From contig CALUJM010000008.1 of NCBI GenBank assembly GCA_944320975.1, positions 21,239-85,238 of the forward strand: a DNA stretch of 64,000 nucleotides, written 5' to 3'. The notes under the pieces are model-generated. The model had not been told where the DNA came from. It was given only the letters and a program-made list of their open reading frames with translations, and ran no database searches. This document shows positions 55,937 through 63,886 of the stretch, piece after piece. A program made the translations under genes and the position numbers. The number at the start of each line of letters is the position of its first letter. The first letter of the stretch is position 1. The DNA is from an uncultured Atopobiaceae bacterium. GTDB lineage: Bacteria; Actinomycetota; Coriobacteriia; Coriobacteriales; Atopobiaceae.

Positions 55937-56698
55937 ATGGTCATCTCACGCTATCTCGGCGTCGCCTTTGGCGTCACGTGGGTGTGCTGGGGGCTTCGCG
56001 CGGCTCTGGCGACGCTCGGCGTGGCCGATGTCACCAGCGTGCTGTCTCAGGCGCTGTTCTTCGTGGGTGGGTTCGGGCCCACGATCGCGGCTCTTGCGAC
56101 GAGCCCGGAGACGCGCGCGCCCGCCGGGCTGGGCGCGTTCCTGCTGGGCGGGACAAGACGCTCCGCGGGCTGGCTGGCGCTTCTCGCGATTGGCGTCGTG
56201 GCGGTGTTCGGGCTGACGTCGGCGGGGCTGAACCCGGCGTTGCCGCTCGTTGCGGTGCCCGGGGTGCTGCTCGCGGCCGTCACCGTGAGCGGCGGGCTCA
56301 GCGAGGAGCCCGGTTGGCGCGGCCTGCTCCAGCCGGCTCTCGAGCGGCGCCTGCCCTATCTGACGGCGACGCTCGCCGTCGGCGCGATCTGGGCGGTCTG
56401 GCACCTGCCGCTGTGGCTCACGCCCGGCGACTCCCACCTCGGCTTCCCGTTTCCGCTGTTCGCCGCGCAGGCGATCCTACTGTCGTTCTGGCTCGCGGGA
56501 CTGCGGCGGCGCGGCGGGTCGGTGCTGTGGTGCTGTGTGCTGCACGGGCTCGTGAACACGGTGATGTCCCTCTTCGTCTTGCAGCTGGGCGTGCCGCTGG
56601 TCGCGGGGCTTCTCGCCCTCACGGCGCTCTCGGTGTGGATGGGGGTGGGTCCGGGGCGCCCCGCGCAGCGCGAGGAAGGTCCCGGCTCTTCTCGATAA
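55937..56698 (+). CDS. CPBP family intramembrane glutamic endopeptidase
   Basis: 253-aa membrane protein with about seven helices. CPBP (Abi) motifs: GGLSEEPGWRGLLQP (Glu-Glu-x3-Arg), AVWHLPLWL (His) and VLHGLVNTV (His). Relatives cleave prenylated proteins in eukaryotes and are linked to bacteriocin self-immunity or membrane stress in bacteria. ATG at 55937 has TTGGAGG. The stop lies inside the left arm of the inverted repeat at 56695-56770. Confidence 0.88.
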   Translation: MVISRYLGVAFGVTWVCWGLRAALATLGVADVTSVLSQALFFVGGFGPTIAALATSPETRAPAGLGAFLLGGTRRSAGWLALLAIGVVAVFGLTSAGLNPALPLVAVPGVLLAAVTVSGGLSEEPGWRGLLQPALERRLPYLTATLAVGAIWAVWHLPLWLTPGDSHLGFPFPLFAAQAILLSFWLAGLRRRGGSVLWCCVLHGLVNTVMSLFVLQLGVPLVAGLLALTALSVWMGVGPGRPAQREEGPGSSR

Positions 56699-56770
56699 CA
56701 TACACTGCAGAGGCACTATAAAAAATTGTCGTCGCGTTTTGTCGAATTCAGAAAGCACAATGTATGTTAT
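56695..56770. repeat. Long-spacer inverted repeat, 10-bp arms
   Basis: ATAACATACA (56695-56704) and TGTATGTTAT (56761-56770) flank 56 bp of AT-rich DNA, overlapping the CPBP stop codon. Convergent genes lie on both sides. Confidence 0.55.
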
Positions 56771-56821
56771 TGGAAGGGAATGAGAGTCCCGTGCCACGCC
56801 GCCTACGCCGTCCGAGCCGTC

Positions 56822-57544
56822 CTAGTCGTCGAGAGGCACGACGCCCCCGCGGTCGGGGTCCTCGTCGAGCAGGGCCAGGTGGACCGAGGCACCCACGAAT
56901 AGCGCGCTGATGGCCAGGCAGGCGAGTCGTCCGACCGCGCCGATGAGCAGCACACCGACGAGCGCGCCCACCACGAAGGCCCCGATCAGCGCGGCGTAGC
57001 GCTCCGCGCGGTGCAGCTCGTGGCGATCGCCGCCAATGAGGCCCTGGTAGAGGGTCTCGGCGAAGGAGCGGAGATTGCCGGTGCAGAAGACGCTCGCGTA
57101 GGTGGACTTGGTGCCGAACGAGCGGAAGTTCTCGAAGGCCAGCGCCGCGCAGAATGAGATGACGCAGTTGACGGGCAGGTCGGGCACGCCGTTGGGAACA
57201 AGGGCCAGCGCGGCAAAGACCACGGCCTCCAGCGCTGCGACCCAGCGCTGCGTGCGGTAGCGGTTACCGCCGTGCACGCCGTGCAGCAGGTGCATCGAGA
57301 AGAAGATGCCGAGCGCGCACGAGAGCACCGACACCAGGCAGCCCAGCGCCCCGAGCCAGTCGCCGCCCGCTGCGCGCACGGTGAGCAGCACGATGTTGCC
57401 GGTCTGCCCCGTGGCGAAGACGTGACCGTGCACCAGGTAGGAGTAGGCGTCCATGAGGCCGCCCGCACAGATCACCGTGAGGCCGAGCCTCACCGGCACC
57501 TTGGTCCTTCTCGGCTGTTCCACGCGCGTCCCGCCCTGTTCCAT
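56822..57544 (-). CDS. YoaK family (DUF1275) membrane protein
   Basis: 240 aa with about six helices. ICAGGLMDAYSYLVHGHVFATGQTGNIV and AFENFRSFGTKSTYASVFCTGNLRSFAE contain the two family motifs, which look like an internal repeat (TGNI and TGNL). Function not established; annotated as a small-molecule permease-like family. Stop overlaps nothing; it is convergent with the CPBP gene. Confidence 0.85.
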   Translation of the reverse strand: MEQGGTRVEQPRRTKVPVRLGLTVICAGGLMDAYSYLVHGHVFATGQTGNIVLLTVRAAGGDWLGALGCLVSVLSCALGIFFSMHLLHGVHGGNRYRTQRWVAALEAVVFAALALVPNGVPDLPVNCVISFCAALAFENFRSFGTKSTYASVFCTGNLRSFAETLYQGLIGGDRHELHRAERYAALIGAFVVGALVGVLLIGAVGRLACLAISALFVGASVHLALLDEDPDRGGVVPLDD

Positions 57545-57621
57545 GTGCCTCCCCGCCTCGTCCGACCGTCGCGGCCGCGTGCCATCCTAGTTCAAGCGCG
57601 CGGCGCCGGTCGTGACGTTCG

Positions 57622-57627
57622 TATAAT
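57622..57627 (+). promoter_or_regulatory. -10 box upstream of the small ORF-rsmJ pair
   Basis: Perfect TATAAT, 30 nt before the ATG at 57657; no consensus -35 at 17 bp. Confidence 0.5.
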
Positions 57628-57656
57628 CTTCGTATCACGAGCAGGAAGGGGCCCCG

Positions 57657-57770
57657 ATGGTCTTCCCGATAGACGAGGCGGTGTTCGACGCGCTGCCCGC
57701 GCACCTGCGCAACGCCTTGGGTGCGCGGACGGATGTGGTCCTGGCGCCCGTCGACGAGCCGAGCGTGTGA
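57657..57770 (+). CDS. Small ORF (37 aa) coupled to rsmJ
   Basis: Reads MVFPIDEAVFDALPAHLRNA and ends VLAPVDEPSV. CAGGAAGGGG precedes the ATG and a TATAAT lies upstream. Its TGA overlaps the rsmJ ATG by 1 nt (GTGATGG), so it could be a leader peptide that passes ribosomes to rsmJ. No family recognised. It could also be a chance frame. Confidence 0.45.
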   Translation: MVFPIDEAVFDALPAHLRNALGARTDVVLAPVDEPSV

Positions 57771-58456
57771 TGGCGGCATCGGAAGCCGCTTGCGAGCTCG
57801 CCGCGCGCGCGGGCCTGGAGCTGCGCCGTTGCGACGACGGCGCGCTTGCGCTCATCGGCGACGGCATGGTGCTGCGGGCTGACCTCGCGCGCCTGCTGCC
57901 GCGGCTGCGCGCAGACCGGCTGGGTCGCGAGCTGCTCGTGCGCGCGGCGCGCGTGCGGGGCGTGGCGGCGCCCACGGCCGTGGATGCCACGGCGGGCCTG
58001 GGGGAGGACTCGGTGCTGCTGGCCGCTGCCGGCTTTACGGTCACGCTGTACGAGAGGGACCCGGTGATCGCGGCCCTCCTGCGCGACGGTCTTGAGCGCG
58101 CGGCAAACGAGCCCCAGTTGGCAGATGCCGTCGGGCGCATGAGGCCCGTGGAGGGGGACAGCGTTGCGGGCCTGCGCAGCCTGGATTTCACGCCCGACGT
58201 GGTGTTTCTCGACCCGATGTTCCCCGCACGCACCAAGGGCGCGGCGGTGAAGAAGAAGTTCCAGCTCCTGCACCAGCTGGAGCGGCCGTGCGCGGACGAG
58301 GCGGAGCTTCTCGATGCCGCGCTCGCCGCACATCCTCGCAAGGTCGTGATTAAGCGGCCGCCCAAGGGGGCGTGGCTCGCCGGCGTCAAGCCGAGCCACT
58401 CGCTGACGGGCAAGGCCGTTCGATACGACGTGATCGTTCCGCCGCAGGTGGGTTAG
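57770..58456 (+). CDS. rsmJ: 16S rRNA (guanine1516-N2)-methyltransferase RsmJ-like
   Basis: 228 aa, class I SAM-dependent methyltransferase. SAM site VDATAGLGEDSVLLAAAGF, acidic residue in YERDPVIAALL and the catalytic FLDPMFPARTKGAAVKKKFQ (Asp-Pro-Met-Phe) match RsmJ. ATG at 57770 overlaps the preceding small frame. Followed after 9 nt by the acetyltransferase gene. Confidence 0.85.
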   Translation: MAASEAACELAARAGLELRRCDDGALALIGDGMVLRADLARLLPRLRADRLGRELLVRAARVRGVAAPTAVDATAGLGEDSVLLAAAGFTVTLYERDPVIAALLRDGLERAANEPQLADAVGRMRPVEGDSVAGLRSLDFTPDVVFLDPMFPARTKGAAVKKKFQLLHQLERPCADEAELLDAALAAHPRKVVIKRPPKGAWLAGVKPSHSLTGKAVRYDVIVPPQVG

Positions 58457-58465
58457 GAGGGTGTC

Positions 58466-59074
58466 ATGGACATCGACGAGACGCGGCGGCGCATGGCGGA
58501 CGGCCGGCTCTATGACCCCGGCTGCCCGGAGCTTCTTGCCGATCAGGCGCGCCGGCGCGACGTGCTGGATGCCTACAACGCGCTGCCGTTCGGCAGCTCC
58601 GACGAGCGCGACGCCCTTCTCGCCCAGCTCGTGGCCGAGGCGGGTGAGGGCTGCGTGATCGAGCCGCCGCTCCATGCCAACTGGGGCGGCGCGAACCTGC
58701 ACCTGGGTAACAACGTCTATGCCAACATGGGCCTCACGCTGGTGGACGATGCCGACATCTTTATCGAGGACGACGTGATGATCGGGCCCAACGTCACCAT
58801 CTGCACGGGCACGCATCCCGTCTCGCCGCGGCTGCGGGCAAAGGGCCTGCAGTACAACAAGCCCGTCCGCATCTGCGCGGGCGCGTGGCTGGGTGCGGGG
58901 TGCGTCGTGCTGCCGGGCGTAACGGTGGGGGCGGGCAGCGTGTTCACGCGCGACGTGCCGGCCGGCGTGGTCGCGGCAGGTAATCCGTGCCGCGTGCTGC
59001 GCGAGATCGGCGAGCGGGACGAGCGCGTGTACGACCGCGACAAACCGGTTGAGGGGTGCTGGTTCGACGACTAG
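58466..59074 (+). CDS. maa: Sugar O-acetyltransferase (maltose/galactoside acetyltransferase type)
   Basis: 202 aa. N-terminal Mac domain (RRRMADGRLYDPGCPELLAD) and a left-handed beta-helix of hexapeptide repeats (IFIEDDVMIGPNVTICTGTH, VTVGAGSVFTRDVPAG) with the catalytic His in CTGTHPVS. Acetyl-CoA-dependent acetylation of free sugars. Starts 9 nt after rsmJ behind TAGGAGGGT. The downstream GH13 gene may supply or use related sugars, but it has its own control region. Confidence 0.9.
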   Translation: MDIDETRRRMADGRLYDPGCPELLADQARRRDVLDAYNALPFGSSDERDALLAQLVAEAGEGCVIEPPLHANWGGANLHLGNNVYANMGLTLVDDADIFIEDDVMIGPNVTICTGTHPVSPRLRAKGLQYNKPVRICAGAWLGAGCVVLPGVTVGAGSVFTRDVPAGVVAAGNPCRVLREIGERDERVYDRDKPVEGCWFDD

Positions 59075-59145
59075 CGAGGGCGGGTGGTCGCGCAACCTGC
59101 GCACGGCTCGGGGGTTAATGGGGCCTTGGGGGCGCGTGCCTTGTG

Positions 59146-59312
59146 GCGCAGCTGCCTTCAGAACCGAGTTGTGAACGGTTTTCTCCTTTCGTTATGGTTA
59201 CTGCCGGGTAGACGGTCAAAGAAACCGCAGGTAAATTTAGATACAATTTTGATATTTAGGCCTCTGCTAGTAGAAATCCATTCACAAGTCGGGTTTGAAG
59301 GCAGTTGCGGCG
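59146..59312. repeat. MITE-like inverted repeat upstream of the GH13 gene
   Basis: Arms of about 42 bp, 59146-59187 and 59271-59312, roughly 80 percent complementary (CGCAGCTGCCTTCAGAACCG against CGCAACTGCCTTCAAACCCG), flank 83 bp of AT-rich DNA. There is no reading frame of note inside. Size and build fit a miniature inverted-repeat transposable element. It sits in the 409-nt maa-GH13 gap. Confidence 0.6.
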
Positions 59313-59415
59313 ACACTTGGACGCCGCGAGCGACGGATGCGCGGTTGGCGCTACCCTGGGAGGGCCGCTCATCCTCAGACGCCGATTTCTCAGCTTCTCG
59401 ACGGCTGCGGTGCGA

Positions 59416-59444
59416 TACAATCCTCCAGAATGGAAACGTTTCCA
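59416..59444 (+). promoter_or_regulatory. LacI/CcpA-type operator overlapping the GH13 promoter
   Basis: TGGAAACGTTTCCA (59431-59444) is a perfect 14-bp palindrome with the central CG typical of LacI-family and cre sites; flanking CAGAA and TTCTG extend it. A -10 TACAAT lies at 59416-59421, so a bound repressor would block transcription start. No LacI-type gene is in the window. Confidence 0.75.
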
Positions 59445-59483
59445 ATTCTGAAATAGGAAGTAAGGCACGAGAAAGGAAAGCCC

Positions 59484-61046
59484 ATGAGCACGTGGCTCGA
59501 CGACGCGGTCTTCTACGAGATCTACCCGCAGAGTTTCAACGACACCAACGCCGACGGCATCGGCGATCTGCCCGGCGTCATCGAGAAGCTCGACTACGTG
59601 CGCGAGCTGGGGTGCAACGCGCTCTGGCTCAACCCGTGCTTCGTCTCGCCGTTCGGCGATGCGGGCTACGACGTGGCGGATTACTGCCAGGTGGCCCCGC
59701 GCTACGGCACCAACGAGGACCTCAAGCGGCTCTTTGCCGAGGCGCACACCCGCGACATGCACGTTCTTCTGGACCTGGTGCCCGGCCACACCTCCATCGA
59801 GCACCCCTGGTTCAAGGAGTCCTGCCGCGCCGAGCCCAACGAGTTCACCGGCCGCTACGTCTGGACCGACGACGTCTGGACGCCCGTGGGAGACGTGCCG
59901 GGTGTGAACGGCGTCCTGCGCGGCATCGCCGAGCGCAACGGCGCGGTGGCCGTGAACTTCTTCGCCTTCCAGCCGGCGCTCAACTACGGCTTCTACAACG
60001 TGACCGAGCCCTGGCAGAGCGCGATGGACTCCCAGGAGGCGCTTGCCACGCGCCAGGCCATGAAGGACGTCATGGCGTTCTGGTTGGACCGCGGCTGCGA
60101 CGGCTTCCGCGTTGACATGGCCGGCTCGCTCGTGAAGAACGACCCCGACCAGGAGGGCACGATCGCCCTCTGGCGGGACATGCGCGCGTTCCTGGATGCC
60201 GCGTACCCCGACGCCGTCCTCATCTCCGAGTGGGGCGAGCCGGACAAGACCATTCGCGCGGGCTTCCACATGGATTTCCTGCTGCAGTTCGGCACGTCGC
60301 ACTACTTGGACCTCTTCCGCTGCGAGCATCCCTGGTTCGCGCGCGAGGGCGCGGGCGACGCGAGCGAGTTCGTGGCCACGTACCGCCGCAACATGGAGCT
60401 CACGGACGGCAAGGGCCTCATGTGCATCCCGTCCGGCAACCACGACATGGACCGCCTGCGCAAGTACCTGGACCCGGAGGAGATGAAGCTGGCCTTTGCG
60501 TTCATCATGTCCATGCCGGGGTGCCCGTTTGTCTACGCGGGCGACGAGATCGGCATGCGCCACCTGAACGTGACCTCCGTCGAGGGCGGCTACCAGCGCA
60601 CGGGCGCGCGCTCGCCGCTGCAGTGGGATGCGTCGGAGCCCAACTTCGGATTCTCCGATGCGTCGGCCGACAAGCTCTATGTGCGCCAGGACGCCGGCGA
60701 CGACGTACCCACGGTGGCGGCCGAGATGGCGGACGACACCTCGCTCTGGCGCGAGGTCCAGCGGCTCATCGCGCTGCGCCGGGCCACGCCGGCCCTGGGC
60801 GTGAACGCCTCCGTGGACTTTGTCTACTGCGAGAAGGACACGTACCCGCTCGTCTACCTGCGCACGGAGCGCGGGGAGGGCGGTCAGCGCGTGCTCGTGG
60901 CGCTGAACCCGGCTGCGCGGCCGATCGAGGTGCCGTGCGACTACGAGGCGGCGCACGTGCTCTACGCGTTGGGCGAAGAAGCCCAGCTCGCGGGCGGTGT
61001 GCTGCGTGTTCCTGCCGAAAGTGCGACATTCTTTGAGCTGGCTTAG
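59484..61046 (+). CDS. Glycoside hydrolase family 13 (alpha-glucosidase-like)
   Basis: 520 aa (beta/alpha)8 enzyme acting on alpha-linked glucosides. YEIYPQSFNDTNADGIGDLPG is the GH13 start. Nucleophile Asp211 (GFRVDMAGS), acid/base Glu249 (ISEWGEP) and Asp321 (SGNHDMDR) are present. The C-terminal domain holds LVALNPAARPIEV. No signal peptide, so it acts inside on imported oligosaccharides, such as isomalto- or trehalose-type sugars; subfamily not assigned. Controlled by the operator at 59431-59444, which suggests induction by sugar or catabolite repression. No transporter is adjacent. Confidence 0.9.
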   Translation: MSTWLDDAVFYEIYPQSFNDTNADGIGDLPGVIEKLDYVRELGCNALWLNPCFVSPFGDAGYDVADYCQVAPRYGTNEDLKRLFAEAHTRDMHVLLDLVPGHTSIEHPWFKESCRAEPNEFTGRYVWTDDVWTPVGDVPGVNGVLRGIAERNGAVAVNFFAFQPALNYGFYNVTEPWQSAMDSQEALATRQAMKDVMAFWLDRGCDGFRVDMAGSLVKNDPDQEGTIALWRDMRAFLDAAYPDAVLISEWGEPDKTIRAGFHMDFLLQFGTSHYLDLFRCEHPWFAREGAGDASEFVATYRRNMELTDGKGLMCIPSGNHDMDRLRKYLDPEEMKLAFAFIMSMPGCPFVYAGDEIGMRHLNVTSVEGGYQRTGARSPLQWDASEPNFGFSDASADKLYVRQDAGDDVPTVAAEMADDTSLWREVQRLIALRRATPALGVNASVDFVYCEKDTYPLVYLRTERGEGGQRVLVALNPAARPIEVPCDYEAAHVLYALGEEAQLAGGVLRVPAESATFFELA

Positions 61047-61061
61047 AGGCGTGCACTCATC

Positions 61062-61094
61062 TATGTAAATTGGGGACAGTCCCCAATTTACATA
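61062..61094. repeat. Perfect palindrome with GGGGACAGTCCCC core
   Basis: 15-bp arms (TATGTAAATTGGGGA and complement) around CAG. Single REP-like unit 15 nt after the GH13 stop; may also slow transcription, though no T-run follows. Confidence 0.75.
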
Positions 61095-61222
61095 CGCACA
61101 AAGCTGAAAGAATTAGAGAAAGCTAACATGATTTTGGCTGGTAAAAGCGGGTAGGAGAGGGCTATCTACATCCAACGTGCCCGGTCGGCGGAGCCGTCGC
61201 CGGGCAGGGAAGGGGTCGCCCC

Positions 61223-62185
61223 ATGTGCACGGGCATCCGCTTTACCAGCACCTTCGGCGCCATGTACTTTGGCCGCAACCTGGACTGGACTCAGGGCTAT
61301 GGTGAGCGCGTGGTGATGACGCCGCCTGCCGCGCACGTCCCGTCGGCCTTCGTGCGCGAGGAGGACCTCGAGCGCGGCTACGCGGTCATCGGCATGGGCA
61401 TCGTCGTGGACGGCGTCCCGCTTTACTTTGACTGCGGCAACGAGAAGGGCCTGGCGGTCGCGGGCCTCAACTTCCCGCAGAGCGCCCGCTACGCGACTCG
61501 GCACGAGCACGGTGCCATCAACGTGGCCGCCTACGAGTTCCCGTTCTGGGTCGCGCGGAACTTCCCGTCGCTCGCCGCGATCCGCGAGGCGCTCAAGCGC
61601 GTCAACGTGGTCGCCAAGCCGGTGAACGACCGGCTGCCGGTGGCCAACCTGCACTGGATCATCGGCGACGCCACGGGCAGCGTGGTCGTGGAGTGCCTGG
61701 AGGACGGCCTGCGCGTCTGGGAGAACGACGTCGACGTGCTCACCAACGAACCCGACTTCGGCTGGCAGCGCACCAATTTGCGCAACTACCTCACGCTGAG
61801 CGACGCCGAGCCCGAGCCCGCCTCATGGGGCGCCGCCGAGCTCGCGGCCTTTGGCTCCGGCATGGGCATGCACGGGATTCCCGGGGACTACAGCGGTCCT
61901 TCTCGCTTTGTCAAGGCGGCCTTCGTGAACGCGCACTATCCCGCGCAGGACGACGAGCGCGCCAACGTGACGCGCCTGTTCCGCACCCTGGGCTCCGTGG
62001 CCGTGCCGGACGGATGCGCGCAGATGGCCGACGGCTCCTTCGAGCGCACGCTCTACACGAGCTGCTTCTCGGCCGCGAGCCTCACCTACTACCACGCCGC
62101 CTACGACGACCTGGAGATCAAGGCCTACCCGCTCGCCTCGTGCGACATGAACGGGTCCGCGCCGGTCTTCGTGCCCGCCGCGTAA
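61223..62185 (+). CDS. Choloylglycine hydrolase family protein (bile salt hydrolase-like), copy 2
   Basis: 320 aa, aligning without large gaps to the protein at 54765-55730 and clearly its paralogue (about two thirds identical by eye). Cys2, Arg18 and Asp21 (GRNLDW), GLNFPQSA, LTNEPDFGW and RFVKAAF are present; note Lys in RFVKAAF where copy 1 has Arg (RFVRAAF). The conserved Arg of the family is expected at or next to this place, so substrate range may differ. Cytoplasmic. The MFS exporter gene follows after 62 nt. Confidence 0.88.
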   Translation: MCTGIRFTSTFGAMYFGRNLDWTQGYGERVVMTPPAAHVPSAFVREEDLERGYAVIGMGIVVDGVPLYFDCGNEKGLAVAGLNFPQSARYATRHEHGAINVAAYEFPFWVARNFPSLAAIREALKRVNVVAKPVNDRLPVANLHWIIGDATGSVVVECLEDGLRVWENDVDVLTNEPDFGWQRTNLRNYLTLSDAEPEPASWGAAELAAFGSGMGMHGIPGDYSGPSRFVKAAFVNAHYPAQDDERANVTRLFRTLGSVAVPDGCAQMADGSFERTLYTSCFSAASLTYYHAAYDDLEIKAYPLASCDMNGSAPVFVPAA

Positions 62186-62194
62186 TCAGCCAAT

Positions 62195-62226
62195 TGATTC
62201 AAAAGGGGGCAGCCCCTTTTGAATCA
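62195..62226. repeat. Perfect palindrome with GGGGGCAGCCCC core
   Basis: TGATTCAAAAGGGG pairs exactly with CCCCTTTTGAATCA around GCAG. It lies between the hydrolase and MFS genes. A variant of the GGGGACAG family. Confidence 0.75.
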
Positions 62227-62247
62227 TCCGCAAAAGAGGAGAACAGC

Positions 62248-63879
62248 ATGCACAGTCCTGCCGTCAGCGCAGGGCCGGCGGGAGCGTCTGCCGCAAAGGA
62301 GCGCTTCCTGGTCCTGCCGATTGTCATCTTGATTCTTGCGCAGATGGGGACGACGGGCGACAACGGTGCCCTCTCGCTCGCCGCATCCGCGCTCACCACC
62401 GACCTCGGCGCCACGACGTCTGAGATCCAGCTCGCCAACATGATCTACCCGCTCGTGGGCGGCGCCTTCATGATCGCCGGCGGTCTGCTCGGCACCATCT
62501 TCGGGTGGGTGCGGACCTTCCGCACCGGCGCGCTCGTGTGCGGCCTCGGCGAGGTGGTCCTCGCCTTCGCGCCCAACATGGCCGTCTTCATCTGGGTCGG
62601 CCGCGTGCTCGTTGGCCTGGGCGCGAGCCTGCTCGTGCCCTCGATCCTGGGGCTGATCCCACTGCTGTACAGCGGGCACAACCGCATGGTGGCGTTCGGC
62701 TGCATCGGTGCCGCCTCGGGACTCTCCGCCGTGCTGCCGCTCATCCTCGGCGTGGTCATGGAGACCGCCGGCATGCGCCCGACCTTCCTGCTGCTCGCGG
62801 CGTACTTCGTCGTGGTGGGGGCGCTCTCGCTGCGCCTGCCGCGCGTCGCGCGGTCCGGCGAGAGGCTGCCGTTCGACGGGGTGGGCGTGGCGCTTGCCGC
62901 GGTCGGCCTGTTCCTCGTGCTCGTGGGCCTCTCGAGCATCTCGAGCTGGGGGCTCATCGAGCCCTTCGCGGGCTGCCCGTTCACCGTCTTCGGCATCTCC
63001 CCGGCGCTGCCCTCCGTGGCCCTGGGCCTCGTGGTGCTGGCGGTGCTCGTGCGGGTCGAGAAGAACGTCGAGAAGCGCGACGGCATCGCGCTGCTGCCCA
63101 GCTCCTTCCTCAGGACCCCGCAGGTGCTCGCCGGCCTCACGGCTAACGCCCTCATGTTCTTCTTCATGGGCGCCCAGTCCATCCTTATGGCCCCCTACCT
63201 GCAGCTTGTTGCCGGCTGGTCACCCATTGACGTGGGCACGATATCCATCGTGACGGGCATCCCCACCTTTGCTCTCTCGCTGGGCATCCCCAAGCTGATG
63301 CCGCATGCCAACCCGCGCCACGTCATCCAGGCGGGCTATGTCGCCATGGCCATCGCGCTCACCGTGGTGGCGCTCTCGGTCACGTCGTCCGGTGCCAGCG
63401 CCGTGCTCGTCTACCTCGGGGCCTTCCTCGCCGGCGTGGGCGCGGGCACCGTCGCCTCGCATGCGAGCAACGTCGTGGCCGCCGCGCTGCCCGAGCGCGA
63501 CGCCTCCCAGTCCGGCGGCATCCAGAGCACCATGCGCAACGTCGGCCAGGCCGTGGGCGTGGCGCTGCTGGGAGCGGTGCTGCTCTTCGGCATCACCAGC
63601 ATGGTGCGCGACGGCGCCGCGGAGGACACGGCGCTTTCCCCGCAGGTTCGCGGAGACCTCGCCACCATGAGCGTCAACCTCGGCAGCAATGAGGAGTTCG
63701 AGAAGCAACTCGAGAGCATCCCCATGACGGACGCCGAGCGTCAGGAGCTCGTGAAGATCGATGCGCGGGCGCGCTCCGAGTCCACGCGCACCGCGTATGC
63801 GGTCGGCGGCGTCATCGTCCTTCTCGGCCTGCTCACCACCCCCATGATCACGACGTTCGACAAGCGCGCGGCGGCGTGA
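62248..63879 (+). CDS. MFS transporter, DHA2-type (14 TM) exporter
   Basis: 543-aa drug:H+ antiporter-like membrane protein. About 14 hydrophobic helices. Motif A-like segment at LLGTIFGWVRTFRTGAL, motif C-like GAASGLSAVLPLILGVVME, and a long loop between the last two helices (ALSPQVRGDLATMSVNLGSN, about 455-510), as in EmrB/QacA relatives. ATG at 62248 with AGAGGAG. Directly downstream of the second bile salt hydrolase-like gene, so export of bile acids or other toxic products is an attractive guess, not shown. Confidence 0.88.
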   Translation: MHSPAVSAGPAGASAAKERFLVLPIVILILAQMGTTGDNGALSLAASALTTDLGATTSEIQLANMIYPLVGGAFMIAGGLLGTIFGWVRTFRTGALVCGLGEVVLAFAPNMAVFIWVGRVLVGLGASLLVPSILGLIPLLYSGHNRMVAFGCIGAASGLSAVLPLILGVVMETAGMRPTFLLLAAYFVVVGALSLRLPRVARSGERLPFDGVGVALAAVGLFLVLVGLSSISSWGLIEPFAGCPFTVFGISPALPSVALGLVVLAVLVRVEKNVEKRDGIALLPSSFLRTPQVLAGLTANALMFFFMGAQSILMAPYLQLVAGWSPIDVGTISIVTGIPTFALSLGIPKLMPHANPRHVIQAGYVAMAIALTVVALSVTSSGASAVLVYLGAFLAGVGAGTVASHASNVVAAALPERDASQSGGIQSTMRNVGQAVGVALLGAVLLFGITSMVRDGAAEDTALSPQVRGDLATMSVNLGSNEEFEKQLESIPMTDAERQELVKIDARARSESTRTAYAVGGVIVLLGLLTTPMITTFDKRAAA

Positions 63880-63886
63880 GAGCCTC

